Assembly (NCBI RefSeq): GCF_900112585.1
Contig: NZ_FOLY01000001.1
Location: 62,001-126,000 of the forward strand
Direction of reading: 5' to 3'
Length of the DNA: 64,000 bases
Origin: Kushneria avicenniae
GTDB taxonomy: Bacteria; Pseudomonadota; Gammaproteobacteria; Pseudomonadales; Halomonadaceae
Shown: positions 37,066 to 46,212 of the stretch, piece after piece
Layout of the letters: each line of letters opens with the position of its first letter
Numbering within the stretch: position 1 is the stretch's first letter
Notes under the pieces: generated by a model
What the model was told of the DNA's origin: nothing
Database searches by the model: none
The model's input: only the letters and a program-made list of their open reading frames with translations
Position numbers and translations under genes: made by a program

Positions 37066-38085
37066 TCAAAGCAGATCGCGTGAACGCAGAAATTCGGTGG
37101 CCGAATCATGGATTTTCTGTGTCATTTCATTGCGACCGGCCCATTCCTGCCACTCCTTCTCGGCGGCCTGACGAAACTTTTTGCGCTCTTCCGGCGGCAG
37201 ATCCAAGGGGTGTACGTTGGGGTCCTGCTCGAGTTTCGCCAGCGTCTCCAGATCCTGCTCCTTGAGGCGTGCGATCAGGTCATAGGCCATGCGATCGAAG
37301 GCCGTCTTGAGCGTGACCTGCAGATCTTCCGGCAGACCGTCCCAGATCTGCTTGTTGATCGACACGGCGATCATGGGCATGGAGTGAAAACCGGGGTAGA
37401 GCGGGTAAGGAGCGAACTGATGAAGCCCCTGAGCATCGTTGTTGGAAAGCACGGTAGAGTCGGCCGCATCAATCACGCCCTTTTCCAGACCGGTATAGAC
37501 TTCGGAGCCAGGCAGATTGACCGGTGTTGCCCCGATCCGCTCGAAAATGTTGTAGACCATCCCTTGTGGGGCACGAATCTTCAGACCCTTGAAATCCTCG
37601 ATGGTCTTGATCTCTACCGTGGAAGGCACGGACTCCAGCGGGAAGGTGGCCGCTGAGATCAGATGCACGCCGTAGGGCTCGACCAGCTCGTTATAGAGCT
37701 CTTCGCCGCCGGCATATTTCATGTATTCAAGAAAGTCATAGGGGTTTTGCCATGCGCCGACCAGATTGCCCAGCATGCCAAAAGCCGGGTTCTGACCCGA
37801 AAAATAGCTGGGATCTGTCATGTGTCCCTGCAGGATCCCCGCGCTTACCGCCTGAAGGGTTTCGGTTGGACCCACCACGGCATTGATCGGCATTACTTCA
37901 ATGGCGATGCGACCATCGGTCATGGTTTCGATCCTGTCGGCCCACTCCTGTTTGATCTTGAAGCTGGGCTCACCAGAGGTTTCAGAAGCCTGAAACTTCC
38001 ATTCGTATTCGGCGCTATAGGCGTTGAGCGATAAAGTACCCAGCACGAGAAAGGCACCAGCTTTCAGCCAGGGGGGATTCTTCAT
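37066..38085 (-). CDS. TRAP solute-binding protein (DctP family), copy 2
   Basis: A 339-residue periplasmic binding protein, first gene of the TRAP unit. The signal peptide ends in LSLNAYSA before EYEWKFQASETSGEP. GLKIRAPQGMVYNIFERIG and NLPGSEVYTGLEKGVIDAAD match copy 1. Differences from copy 1 include DSTVLSNNDAQG in place of DYTVFATNQAQG, which lies near the ligand pocket in DctP proteins, so specificity may differ. It lacks the Ala/Asp/Ser-rich tail of copy 1. Confidence 0.92.
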   Translation of the reverse strand: MKNPPWLKAGAFLVLGTLSLNAYSAEYEWKFQASETSGEPSFKIKQEWADRIETMTDGRIAIEVMPINAVVGPTETLQAVSAGILQGHMTDPSYFSGQNPAFGMLGNLVGAWQNPYDFLEYMKYAGGEELYNELVEPYGVHLISAATFPLESVPSTVEIKTIEDFKGLKIRAPQGMVYNIFERIGATPVNLPGSEVYTGLEKGVIDAADSTVLSNNDAQGLHQFAPYPLYPGFHSMPMIAVSINKQIWDGLPEDLQVTLKTAFDRMAYDLIARLKEQDLETLAKLEQDPNVHPLDLPPEERKKFRQAAEKEWQEWAGRNEMTQKIHDSATEFLRSRDLL

Positions 38086-38431
38086 GGGCGTGCTCCGTTG
38101 AACTAGGCGGGCAGGAAAAACGACGGGCCTTCAAGCCTTGCATGCTCGGCAATGTGGTGCGCCATAGTCCCCGTCCGGTTTTTATAATCATGTCGGACAC
38201 AGCATTCAGTAATACGGCGTAGCTGGCTGTAAGACGTTAGTCCGGAGCGTTACCAAAGTTAAAGAAGGCAGAGCTGGCGGAAGAATCCGTTCCGGCAGTA
38301 AGGGGGGAGCTGGGTCGTCATGACATGAATCACGCCACTGAGTGCGGATCCGTGACAATTTCTACTTGTAAAAAAGCCGGCGCTCTTGCGAGCGCCGGCT
38401 TACAGATCATTTCTCAGTGCGGTGTCATTGG
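38086..38431. other. Intergenic region TRAP operon / PAP2 gene
   Basis: A 346-base gap upstream of the TRAP unit and downstream of the PAP2 gene, both on the minus strand. It holds the PAP2 terminator (38370-38401) and should hold the TRAP promoter; a TTATAA-like box (about 38178-38183, minus strand) is the only candidate. Nothing else is apparent. Confidence 0.4.
38370..38401 (-). terminator. Intrinsic terminator of the envelope-gene operon
   Basis: Perfect 12-bp stem AAGCCGGCGCTC / GAGCGCCGGCTT with a 4-base loop. The T-run is on the minus strand (A-run at 38370-38375 on plus), 30 bases after the PAP2 stop codon. Confidence 0.9.
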
Positions 38432-39001
38432 TTACATGCCAAACAACATGCCGCGCAGGGCAACAATGATTAGTGCCATGCCGTGTGCCAGCACAAAGCC
38501 GATCAGGGCGCCGGCGATGACATCGGTGATGTAGTGCAGCCCAAGAATGATGCGCGACAGCATGACCAGTACGGCGAAGGGGGCCACCACAATCAGCATC
38601 TGAGGCACAAAAAGTGCTGCCAGGGTGGTAAACATCACCGCATGCAGTGTATGGCCGCTTGGGAAACTGTAGCGATCCAGTGGCGGCATGGTGCAGGGGA
38701 TTTCAAAGGAGATGTAGGGCCTTTCACGACACAGCCTGTTCTTGAGCAGACGGTAGAGAATGCCGCCTACTGCGGCTGAAAGACCGAAACAAACGCCCAG
38801 AAACCAGCCGTACCACCACTGTGTCAGTAGCGGAATGCACAGGCACATTGCAATCCAGGCCGGTGCATCGCCCAGTCGGCTGGCCCAGCGCAGGACAAAA
38901 AGAAGGGGACGATAGGCACCGAGGCGAGCCAACCGGTTACACGCCTTCCACTCGAGCGTGTCGAGCCTTTTGAACACTGGAATAAGTCGTTCACCTGCCA
39001 T
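38432..39001 (-). CDS. PAP2 family phosphatase
   Basis: A 189-residue integral membrane phosphatase with about 5-6 helices. The three PAP2 signature motifs are present: KNRLCRERPY (KxxxxxxRP type), PSGHTLH, and SRIILGLHYITDV (SRxxxxxHxxxD). The catalytic His residues are in PSGH and LHYITD. Family members remove phosphate from undecaprenyl pyrophosphate, phosphatidic acid or similar lipids. It overlaps the glycosyltransferase gene by 11 bases and is the last gene of a four-gene overlapping unit. Confidence 0.9.
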   Translation of the reverse strand: MAGERLIPVFKRLDTLEWKACNRLARLGAYRPLLFVLRWASRLGDAPAWIAMCLCIPLLTQWWYGWFLGVCFGLSAAVGGILYRLLKNRLCRERPYISFEIPCTMPPLDRYSFPSGHTLHAVMFTTLAALFVPQMLIVVAPFAVLVMLSRIILGLHYITDVIAGALIGFVLAHGMALIIVALRGMLFGM

Positions 39002-40223
39002 CGTTCACCTCCTGTGCCTGAAGCAGATAGTCAATAAAGGCATCGCCAATCTTTGGCCAGCCCAGTGTATGTACCCGCTCGCAGGCAGTACGCCCCATCT
39101 CCCGCGCAGAGTCCATATCGTGGCAAAGGGTCACTGCCGCCTCGATAAACTGCGCCGGTTGATCGGGGGCGGCAAGCTTACCGTGTCTGTCCTCACAAAT
39201 CAGCTCGCCTGCGGCGGCATAGTCAAAGGCCACGACGGCCAGTCCGCTGGCCATCGCCTCGGTGACCACATTGCCAAACGTTTCCGACAGCGACGGAAAC
39301 AGAAAGATATCCGCGCTGGCGTAGTGTCTTGCCAGCGCTTCGTCGCGCTGAAACCCGGCAAACTGTGCCCATGGCAGCCGTTCTTCCAGTAGAGAACGCT
39401 GCGGACCATCACCGACCAGTACCGCCCTGAGATCAGGCTGGTGCCTGCGCATGGCCTCAAGCGTATCGATCAACAGCAGCACATTTTTTTCAGCTGCCAG
39501 CCGTCCCACGTAGAGTGCAACGGGGGTATGGTCATCCGCGTCCCATTGCGCTCGCAGCGACGTGTCACGGTGAGAGGGCGAGAAACGCTCGCAGTCCAGC
39601 CCTCTACTGAGCACCTTAACATTGTCATAACCGTATTGGGTGAGATTGTCCGCCTGGGCTTTGGTCGGCACCAGTGTCATGGTCGAACGATTATGGAAAC
39701 GGCGTAGAAAGGGCCTCACCAGCGGTGCCAGCACCTTCAGCATGATGTAGTGACGGCTGTACTGGTCAAAGTTGGTATGAAAACCGCTGATGACGGGGAT
39801 GCACATGCGGCGCGCCTGATTCAGCGCCGTCAACCCGAGCGGGCCTTCGGTGGCGATGTAGATGACATCGGGTCGATGGGTCCGCCAGAGTCCTGCCACC
39901 CTGCGCCGGGCCGGCAGCCCCATGCTGACGCCGTCGTAATCCGGAATGGGGATGGCACCGACCTGCAGCTCCTCGCTCATGAGATCGTCATGATGAGCGG
40001 TCCGCGGTCTCGGGCGAATCAGCTGCAGTGCTATGCCACGCGCATGCAGATGGCGCGACAGATGGCCCAGCGTATGCGTGACGCCGTTGATTTCGGGTGC
40101 CCAGGTTTCGCTCACAAAAGCGACCTTCAAGGATGAACGGTGATCAGGGTGACGTTGTCCAGTGTCGTCATCGTTCATGACAGTCGCAGGGCGATCCGGT
40201 GACGTTTTTGTATCGTGTGTCAT
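38991..40223 (-). CDS. Glycosyltransferase, GT4 family (MgtA/PimB-like)
   Basis: A 410-residue GT-B glycosyltransferase. The N-terminal acceptor domain starts VAFVSETWAPEINGVTHTLG, a pattern shared with lipid mannosyl- and glucosyltransferases that modify diacylglycerol or phosphatidylinositol. ALYVGRLAAEKNVLLLIDTLEA and SLSETFGNVVTEAMASGLAVV in the second domain carry the donor-binding Lys and EX7E motif. The first 30 residues are polar and dispensable-looking; a later start is possible. Its ATG overlaps the lipoprotein stop codon (ATGA). With PAP2 and acyltransferase neighbours, a membrane-lipid acceptor is plausible. Confidence 0.85.
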   Translation of the reverse strand: MTHDTKTSPDRPATVMNDDDTGQRHPDHRSSLKVAFVSETWAPEINGVTHTLGHLSRHLHARGIALQLIRPRPRTAHHDDLMSEELQVGAIPIPDYDGVSMGLPARRRVAGLWRTHRPDVIYIATEGPLGLTALNQARRMCIPVISGFHTNFDQYSRHYIMLKVLAPLVRPFLRRFHNRSTMTLVPTKAQADNLTQYGYDNVKVLSRGLDCERFSPSHRDTSLRAQWDADDHTPVALYVGRLAAEKNVLLLIDTLEAMRRHQPDLRAVLVGDGPQRSLLEERLPWAQFAGFQRDEALARHYASADIFLFPSLSETFGNVVTEAMASGLAVVAFDYAAAGELICEDRHGKLAAPDQPAQFIEAAVTLCHDMDSAREMGRTACERVHTLGWPKIGDAFIDYLLQAQEVNDGR

Positions 40224-41068
40224 CGCACAATCTGCCTGGGGTTGAAGGGGCGTCCGGCGTTGCGGGTATCAAACAGCAGGTCATGGCGACCGGTGCCGGC
40301 GTCGCGACGTATTTCGCACACAGGCGTTCCTGCATTGATCCGCTGTCCATTGCTGACCTCAAGGCGGTCACACTGGGCATACACACTTTGCAGATTCTGG
40401 TCGTGATGGATGATCACGACGCCCCCGAGCTGGCGCATGGTGCCGGCGAAGCGAACAGTGCCGGAGGCAACGGCGCGGGCGGTTCGATCGCTGCCGGCAG
40501 AAATGAGCATGGGCTGCAGGGCATCGCGGCCGTCTTTGCCGAATTCGCGCTGAACCTGACCGCCGCGCAGGGGCCATGACCAGGGGCCGGCCCCCTTCGG
40601 CAGGGCGCTGACAGGTGCCGGGGTGGTCCGGGCGCCGGCAGTCCCGCTGGGCCGGGAGGCCGAGGCATTGCCAACAGGAACGGTCAGCATCTGGCCGATG
40701 CGTAGACGGTTGGGGTCGATACTACGGTTGGCAGCGCTGATGCGGCTGCTGGAAGTGCCGAAATGGCTGGCAATGCGGCCCAGTGTGTCGCCGCTTCTGA
40801 CTGCGTAGCGATACTGGCCGTCCCCCGGAGCACGCTCGTTACGACCGGGAAGCATCAGTTGCTGGCCGATGCGCATGTCGTTGGACCTGACCGCCGGATT
40901 GAAGCGCTGAAGACGCAGCAGTGGAATGCCGGCCTGTCGGGCAATGGCACTCATGGTGTCGCCACGCTGGACGGTGATGTAGCCGGCCTCGCCGCCACCG
41001 CCGGCGTTACGCCCCGCGCAGCCGGCCAGCAAAAGAAGCACTACCAGGATCAGGAGTCGGTGGTACAT
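40220..41068 (-). CDS. LysM/M23 lipoprotein, NlpD-like, with degenerate peptidase site
   Basis: A 282-residue lipoprotein: ATG 41068 gives MYHRLLILVVLLLLAGC, with the lipobox LAGC (Cys17). Two LysM domains follow (YITVQRGDTMSAIARQAGI and YAVRSGDTLGRIASHFGT, about 30-75 and 83-128), then a C-terminal M23/LytM domain (about 165-282). The zinc-binding HxxxD and HxH motifs of active M23 peptidases are absent (ALQPMLISAG and SVYAQCDRL stand in their places). NlpD and EnvC likewise have dead sites and activate amidases. It overlaps the acyltransferase gene by 19 bases and GT4 by 4. Confidence 0.87.
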   Translation of the reverse strand: MYHRLLILVVLLLLAGCAGRNAGGGGEAGYITVQRGDTMSAIARQAGIPLLRLQRFNPAVRSNDMRIGQQLMLPGRNERAPGDGQYRYAVRSGDTLGRIASHFGTSSSRISAANRSIDPNRLRIGQMLTVPVGNASASRPSGTAGARTTPAPVSALPKGAGPWSWPLRGGQVQREFGKDGRDALQPMLISAGSDRTARAVASGTVRFAGTMRQLGGVVIIHHDQNLQSVYAQCDRLEVSNGQRINAGTPVCEIRRDAGTGRHDLLFDTRNAGRPFNPRQIVR

Positions 41069-41928
41069 GAAAGCTGCTGATCCTTTTCCTGCCATAGTGC
41101 GTTGATCCATGCCTGAAAGCGTTCCCTGTAATGCGTGTCGTTGAGGTAGTCACCGCCGGGCATCCAGTCAGGGATATCCCGTCGTCCTGCCCTCAGGTCG
41201 ATGACCGCGCTTTTGCCACATAGCAGATCCCGAAAGCGGGTTCGGCCATGGCGATAATCAAGAGTGACGTCGATGATGCCCGAGAGCTCGTGCCCCATCG
41301 CCGTCATGACCAGGGCGCAGCCGCCGGCCCGCGGTTTGAGTAGATGGCGATAGGGGCTCTGTTGCTGTTCATGTTTAGTGCGGGTAAAGCGCGTGCCTTC
41401 GGCAAAGTTGTAGATGGTAACAGGCGTACGATCGATTTGGGTCAGCAGTTTTCGGGTGGCTTGTAGATCGTGACGGGCCAGATGCGGTCGACGCTTCAAC
41501 TGCGCGGCACTGTAGCGTCGCATCATGGGAAACTCGAGCGCCCACCAGGCCAGCCCGAGCACGGGCACCCAGATCAGCTCACGCTTGATGAAAAAGCGCG
41601 GCATCGGCAGGTGATCATGCAGGGCGTACAGCATGACAAACACGTCCGTCCAGCTGCGATGGTTGGCAATGACCAGCCAGTGACGCTGTCGCGACAGCGT
41701 ATCGGGGATCGAGATGCGCCACTCTGGCTTGAGCCAGTGCCGTATCCAGACATTGTTGCCGGTGATCCAGAGGCTGGCGATCCTGTTCAGGCCGCCAAGC
41801 AGACGCCGCTGCATCGAGGGGAAGGGAAGGATCACCTTTAAAAGACTGAAAAGAATCAGCGGTATGCCCCAGAACAGCGTATTGCTGACCAGCAGCGTGA
41901 TACTGATGATGCCCTTGAGCCATGCCAT
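41050..41928 (-). CDS. Lysophospholipid acyltransferase, PlsC/YihG family
   Basis: A 292-residue inner-membrane acyltransferase. The catalytic HX4D motif is in VIANHRSWTDVFV (about residue 88-100), and EGTRFTRTKHEQQQ is the glycerophosphate-binding region (FAEGTRFT). One N-terminal hydrophobic segment anchors it. It most resembles E. coli YihG, a PlsC-like protein. It is the first gene of the overlapping unit acyltransferase, lipoprotein, GT4, PAP2, so lipid remodelling is the theme. A long non-overlapping gap separates it from the divergent MFS gene. Confidence 0.88.
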   Translation of the reverse strand: MAWLKGIISITLLVSNTLFWGIPLILFSLLKVILPFPSMQRRLLGGLNRIASLWITGNNVWIRHWLKPEWRISIPDTLSRQRHWLVIANHRSWTDVFVMLYALHDHLPMPRFFIKRELIWVPVLGLAWWALEFPMMRRYSAAQLKRRPHLARHDLQATRKLLTQIDRTPVTIYNFAEGTRFTRTKHEQQQSPYRHLLKPRAGGCALVMTAMGHELSGIIDVTLDYRHGRTRFRDLLCGKSAVIDLRAGRRDIPDWMPGGDYLNDTHYRERFQAWINALWQEKDQQLSCTTDS

Positions 41929-42072
41929 GGTATGCCGATCCTTGTTGCAGTGCCCGTATCCTAATGGATCGTCCCTGTCGGGCCCAGTCGGTATGACACT
42001 GCGCTGTCGGGGGCACTACAATGCCGACCCGCCTGAAACGTAGCGACCTATCCATTACCACGGGAGTATTGA

Positions 42073-43356
42073 GTGCGGAATCTGCCATCGACATTACCAG
42101 TCCTGTTCATCTGTGAAATCTTCTTTTTGCTGGGCCATGGTCTGATCATGACCCTGCTGGGCGTGCGCATGTCGCTGGAAGGGTTTCCCTCGCAGATGGC
42201 CGGGCTATTGATGTCGAGCTTTTCTCTCGGCTTTGTGGTGGGCAGCTATCTGCTTGAAAAACGGATTCGCTCGGTGGGCCATATTCGCGTGTTTTCCGCC
42301 TGCGCCGCAGTACTTGCCGTCACTGCCATGCTGCACGGGCTGTGGGTCAATCCGTGGGCATGGCTTTTCTGGCGTCTGTTTGGCGGTGCCGCGACGGCCG
42401 GGCTGCTGATGGTCATGGAGTCATGGGTTTCGGGAGAATCCAGCAACGACAATCGGGGACGGGTGCTGGCGATCTATCTGGTCATCTCCACCACTTCGCT
42501 GGCGGGCGGACAATGGCTGCTCAACGTCGCGGATCCGGCAACGATGGTCCTGTTCAGCGTGACGGGCATCCTGTTTGCACTCTCTCTTATACCGTTATCC
42601 ATTGATCGCATTCACGGGCCGGTGCGCTCCGGACACGAAACCGCGCTCAAGCTGCCGCTCAAAACGCTTTACAAGCGCGCCCCCGTGGGGCTGGCAGGGG
42701 CCTTTGCGGCCGGCATGATGGTACAGGCCTTTTTTGCGATGACGCCGTACTACGGCCAGGAAATCGGGCTGTCGACCGGTCAGACCGCTCGGTTCATGTC
42801 CATTACGACTCTGGTAGCGCTGGTGGCGCAGTGGACGCTGGGGCGCATTTCCGACCGGCTTGATCGGCGCAAGGTGATCCTGTTCATGGCGCTGGTCATG
42901 GCCATATCAGGAGGCGTCATTTCCATGGTGGCGCGCGTCGACTATCTGTTTCTGCTGCTCGTGGCCTGTCTGCACACGGCCATGCTGCATACCCTTTACT
43001 CTCTGAGTCTTGCCCATACCAATGACTGGCTGGAGCCGGAGGAGGTCATTCAGGCCAATGCCAAACTTCTGATCTGGTACGGGATTGGCTCGATCGTCGG
43101 GCCGTTCAGCGCATCACTGGCCATGCAGTTTTTCGGCCCTGATGGGCTCTGGATGTTTCTGGGGTGTGTGTCGCTGTTGCTGGCGGGATTTATTCTCACG
43201 CGCCTGCGAGGCCGCCGCAGCTGGGCCCCTGAAGTGGCTCAGGAGCCCTGGGTGCCGACCGCGCCGATGGAGACCTCTCACTACGTAGAGCTGGATCCGC
43301 GCTATGAACCGCATCAGTTCGAGCTCGAGTTTGGCGTGGAACACGGTCAACAATAG
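42073..43356 (+). CDS. MFS transporter, YcaD-like
   Basis: A 427-residue major facilitator protein with about 12 helices and a hydrophilic C-terminal tail of about 45 residues. GFPSQMAGLLMSSFSLGFVVGSYL is the helix 2 region. Start codon GTG 42073 follows GGGAG with suitable spacing. The tail ends in acidic and aromatic residues (HYVELDPRYEPHQFELEF). The pattern resembles the YcaD group, of unknown substrate. It is divergent from the acyltransferase gene, and converges on the fructosamine-kinase-like gene, 15 bases apart. Confidence 0.82.
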   Translation: MRNLPSTLPVLFICEIFFLLGHGLIMTLLGVRMSLEGFPSQMAGLLMSSFSLGFVVGSYLLEKRIRSVGHIRVFSACAAVLAVTAMLHGLWVNPWAWLFWRLFGGAATAGLLMVMESWVSGESSNDNRGRVLAIYLVISTTSLAGGQWLLNVADPATMVLFSVTGILFALSLIPLSIDRIHGPVRSGHETALKLPLKTLYKRAPVGLAGAFAAGMMVQAFFAMTPYYGQEIGLSTGQTARFMSITTLVALVAQWTLGRISDRLDRRKVILFMALVMAISGGVISMVARVDYLFLLLVACLHTAMLHTLYSLSLAHTNDWLEPEEVIQANAKLLIWYGIGSIVGPFSASLAMQFFGPDGLWMFLGCVSLLLAGFILTRLRGRRSWAPEVAQEPWVPTAPMETSHYVELDPRYEPHQFELEFGVEHGQQ

Positions 43357-43371
43357 CGGCCGGTGGCAGTT

Positions 43372-44214
43372 TCAGCTCTGTGGCAGATGAGCGATCGCCG
43401 ATTGCACGCCCTGGCGGTAGCTGCCGCCAAACATGTACAGGTGGTTGAGCAGCGGATAAAGCTGGAACAGCGCGCGTCGGCGTGGCCAGTCCCCGGGGGC
43501 GTCCCCGTCCCAGTAGGCCTCATAAAAGGCATCGGCCGGGCTGCCAAAGAGTTCCAGCAGAGCAAGATCTGCGTCAGGGTAATGGCGATAAATCGCCGGA
43601 TCGATCAGCGTCGGGCCCTGTGTGCTGAAATGCACGTTACCGGACCAGAGATCGCCATGCACCAGGCTGGCCGGGGCATCCGGCAGCCAGCTTTCCAGCG
43701 CGTTGGCAACGCTTGAAATCTGATCAAACAGTGCACGATCCATGCGTTTTTTCTGCAGACACTTCTCCGCCATCGGTAGCAGGCGACACTCGCGCTGAAA
43801 AACGCGCCCGTCGTTGTAACCGGTGTTGAGCTGTGGTGTGGTGCCGGCAAAATTATCGCGGTGCCAGCCATGTTCAGCGCTGGTATGGGCGTGCAGGGCG
43901 CGAAGCCCGCGACCAAAGGCCTCGTGCGCCTGCCGATCGGGCCGGGCCGGTGGCAACCAGGTCATGACCAGAGCACCGGGCAGCTCGCCCACGATATCCG
44001 GAATGATCAGACCGGTGTCCGCTTGCCGCAGTGCTTTCAGGCCGTCGGCCTCTGCTTCAAGACCCTCGGACTCGGCGTGTTTGACCACTACATCGCCACT
44101 GGCCGTGGTGACCCGCCAGACCTGTCCGATATCGCCGCCACCGAGTGGCTCTGGGACGTTTGTGGCGTGAATGCCAAGCGCCTCAAGCGTGGCCTGTGGT
44201 GTTGATGACGTCAT
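43372..44214 (-). CDS. Fructosamine kinase family protein (YniA-like)
   Basis: A 280-residue kinase-fold protein. Family members phosphorylate protein-bound fructosamines or related sugars; the bacterial YniA function is not settled. SLVHGDLWSGNVHFS holds the catalytic HGDLxxxN motif (APH-like), with DPAIYRHYPDADLA as the metal-binding part, and GGDIGQVWRVTTASGDVVVK the nucleotide loop and Lys. ATG 44214 has GGGAG upstream, a better site than ATG 44238. Neighbours are an MFS gene and the KefB-type antiporter, without clear functional link. Confidence 0.87.
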   Translation of the reverse strand: MTSSTPQATLEALGIHATNVPEPLGGGDIGQVWRVTTASGDVVVKHAESEGLEAEADGLKALRQADTGLIIPDIVGELPGALVMTWLPPARPDRQAHEAFGRGLRALHAHTSAEHGWHRDNFAGTTPQLNTGYNDGRVFQRECRLLPMAEKCLQKKRMDRALFDQISSVANALESWLPDAPASLVHGDLWSGNVHFSTQGPTLIDPAIYRHYPDADLALLELFGSPADAFYEAYWDGDAPGDWPRRRALFQLYPLLNHLYMFGGSYRQGVQSAIAHLPQS

Positions 44215-44294
44215 GACGCGCTGCTCCCGTATCGACATGAGAAATGTCTTTCCAGCGTAGCAATGACATAAAAGCGGATTAAGCCGGCGCTCGA

Positions 44295-46115
44295 TCAGCT
44301 CTGATCCGGCGCGTCATCGTCATGCCCCCGGCGTCCTGGCGCATCCCGGTGATGGTGGTCTCTCTCCTCGCTCTGAAACAGCTTGTAGAACTCCTCGATG
44401 GCGGCACGATCGCTTTCCAGCAGCTGGGCGTTGTCGTTGCGGTATTGATAGGACTCTTCGAACAGACGAACGTCAAAGTCGCGGAAGGTTCTGACCGCCT
44501 GGCTGGCACTGGCGCTGGGATAGCCCAGACCGACCAGCACTTCCTGGGAAAGCTCGAGACTGGCCGCAAAGGTTTCCCGTACGACGACTTCCACACCCAG
44601 CTCCTGCAGGCGCCAGGCATGGTGGCGGTTACGGGCACGGGCATGAATGCTCAGGTCGGGATAATTTTCTCGCACCAGCCTTGCGATGGTCAGCGAGGCC
44701 TGTTCGTCATCCACACAGATGATCAGCATACGGGCGCGGTCGATACCCGCCGAGCGCAGCAGCTCCAGTCGGGTGGCGTCGGCATAATAGATGCGCGAGC
44801 CAAACTGGCGAATGAACTCGACCTGGCGAATGTTGGGGTCCAGCGCTGTAAAGCGCACGTTCTGCATCTTGAGCACGCGCGCCACCATCTGCCCGAAACG
44901 TCCCAGCCCGGCGATGATGACGGGAGGCTCATCATCGGGGAACTGATTGTCCCAGCCGGTCGTGGGCTTGAGTCGATTCCCCAGGCGCGTGCCCAGCGTA
45001 TACAGAAAGGGCGTGCACGCCATCGAGATCGTTACGGCCGCAATACAGAGACTGGCGATGCGCTGTTCGAAGACGCCGGCGGCCACGGCCGTGGTCAGCA
45101 GGACGAAATCAAACTCGCCCCCCTGGGCAATCACGGCTGCCAGCCTTGGAATGTTCTGACGCGGCAGGCGCGCAATGACGCCGACCACGCAAAGCACCAG
45201 TATCTTGACGACCAGAATGGCCAGCGTGATGCCGATCACTGTCAGCAGATTGTGCAGCACCAGCACCAGGTCGACCGACATGCCGACCGATAGGAAAAAA
45301 AGCCCCAGCAGAATGCCCTTGAAGGGCTCGATGTTGGCTTCAAGCTCATGTCGATAGGGCGTATCCGCCAGCAGAACCCCCGCCAGAAAGGCACCCAGCG
45401 CCATGGAAAGACCGGCCTGTTCCATGACCCAGGCCGTGCCCAGCACCATGAAAAGGGCGGCGGCGGTAAAGACTTCGTGCACCTCGCTGCGGGCGACGAC
45501 GCGCAGCACGCGCGGAAAGACAAAGCGACCGACCAGCAGTGTGGCCACCACGATCGCGGTGGTTCTGGCAATCGTCAGCCACAGATTGGCGTCTTCAGCG
45601 CCGCCGTTGCCGGCAAGAATGGGGATGACCGCCAGCAGTGGAATGACCGCCAGGTCCTGAAACAGCAGGATGGCGAAGGCGCTCTGGCCATGAGGGCTGG
45701 CAAGATGCTGATGCTCGGTCAGAAGCTGCAGGGCAAAGGCCGTGGAGGAGAGCGCCAGCGTCAGCCCCAGCAGTATCGAGGCGGCCTGCCCCAGACCCAG
45801 CATGAACCCCAGCGGGGTCAGCAGCAGGCCGGTCAGCAAAAGCTGAAGGCTCCCCAGCCCGAAAAGACGCCCGCGCAGGCGCCAGAGCCTGGATGGCTCC
45901 AGCTCCAGCCCGATCACGAACAGCAGCATGACCACGCCGATTTCGGAAACATGAAGGACCGACTCGGGGTCGGCAATAAAGCCGCTGATGGAAGGCCCCA
46001 GAATCAGCCCCGCACACAGATAGCCCAGTATCGATCCCAGACCAAAGCGTGCAAACAGGGGAACGGCCAGCACGGCAACGCCCAGCATGACCGTCGCTTC
46101 AAACAGAAAATGCAT
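44295..46115 (-). CDS. Monovalent cation:proton antiporter-2, KefB/KefC type
   Basis: A 606-residue protein (KefB 601, KefC 620). The membrane part has about 12-13 helices, beginning MHFLFEATVMLGVAVLAVPL and containing ALSSTAFALQLL and AIPAIL-like segments (PLLAVIPILAG). The C-terminal Rossmann RCK/TrkA-N domain (about 390-530) starts PVIIAGLGRFGQMVARVL. KefB/C are potassium efflux systems gated by glutathione adducts; a conserved gate role here is inferred. ATG 46115 follows GGAGAG at good spacing; the longer frame to 46199 lacks support. No ancillary kefF/kefG subunit gene is adjacent. Confidence 0.9.
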   Translation of the reverse strand: MHFLFEATVMLGVAVLAVPLFARFGLGSILGYLCAGLILGPSISGFIADPESVLHVSEIGVVMLLFVIGLELEPSRLWRLRGRLFGLGSLQLLLTGLLLTPLGFMLGLGQAASILLGLTLALSSTAFALQLLTEHQHLASPHGQSAFAILLFQDLAVIPLLAVIPILAGNGGAEDANLWLTIARTTAIVVATLLVGRFVFPRVLRVVARSEVHEVFTAAALFMVLGTAWVMEQAGLSMALGAFLAGVLLADTPYRHELEANIEPFKGILLGLFFLSVGMSVDLVLVLHNLLTVIGITLAILVVKILVLCVVGVIARLPRQNIPRLAAVIAQGGEFDFVLLTTAVAAGVFEQRIASLCIAAVTISMACTPFLYTLGTRLGNRLKPTTGWDNQFPDDEPPVIIAGLGRFGQMVARVLKMQNVRFTALDPNIRQVEFIRQFGSRIYYADATRLELLRSAGIDRARMLIICVDDEQASLTIARLVRENYPDLSIHARARNRHHAWRLQELGVEVVVRETFAASLELSQEVLVGLGYPSASASQAVRTFRDFDVRLFEESYQYRNDNAQLLESDRAAIEEFYKLFQSEERDHHHRDAPGRRGHDDDAPDQS

Positions 46116-46212
46116 GGTGGGCTCTCCAGGCGATTCGGGGCGGGGGGCGAAAACAGCCGGGACTGTCATGGGATTGACCGTGCCGGCCGGTCGCGTCAAA
46201 GACGATCAAACG

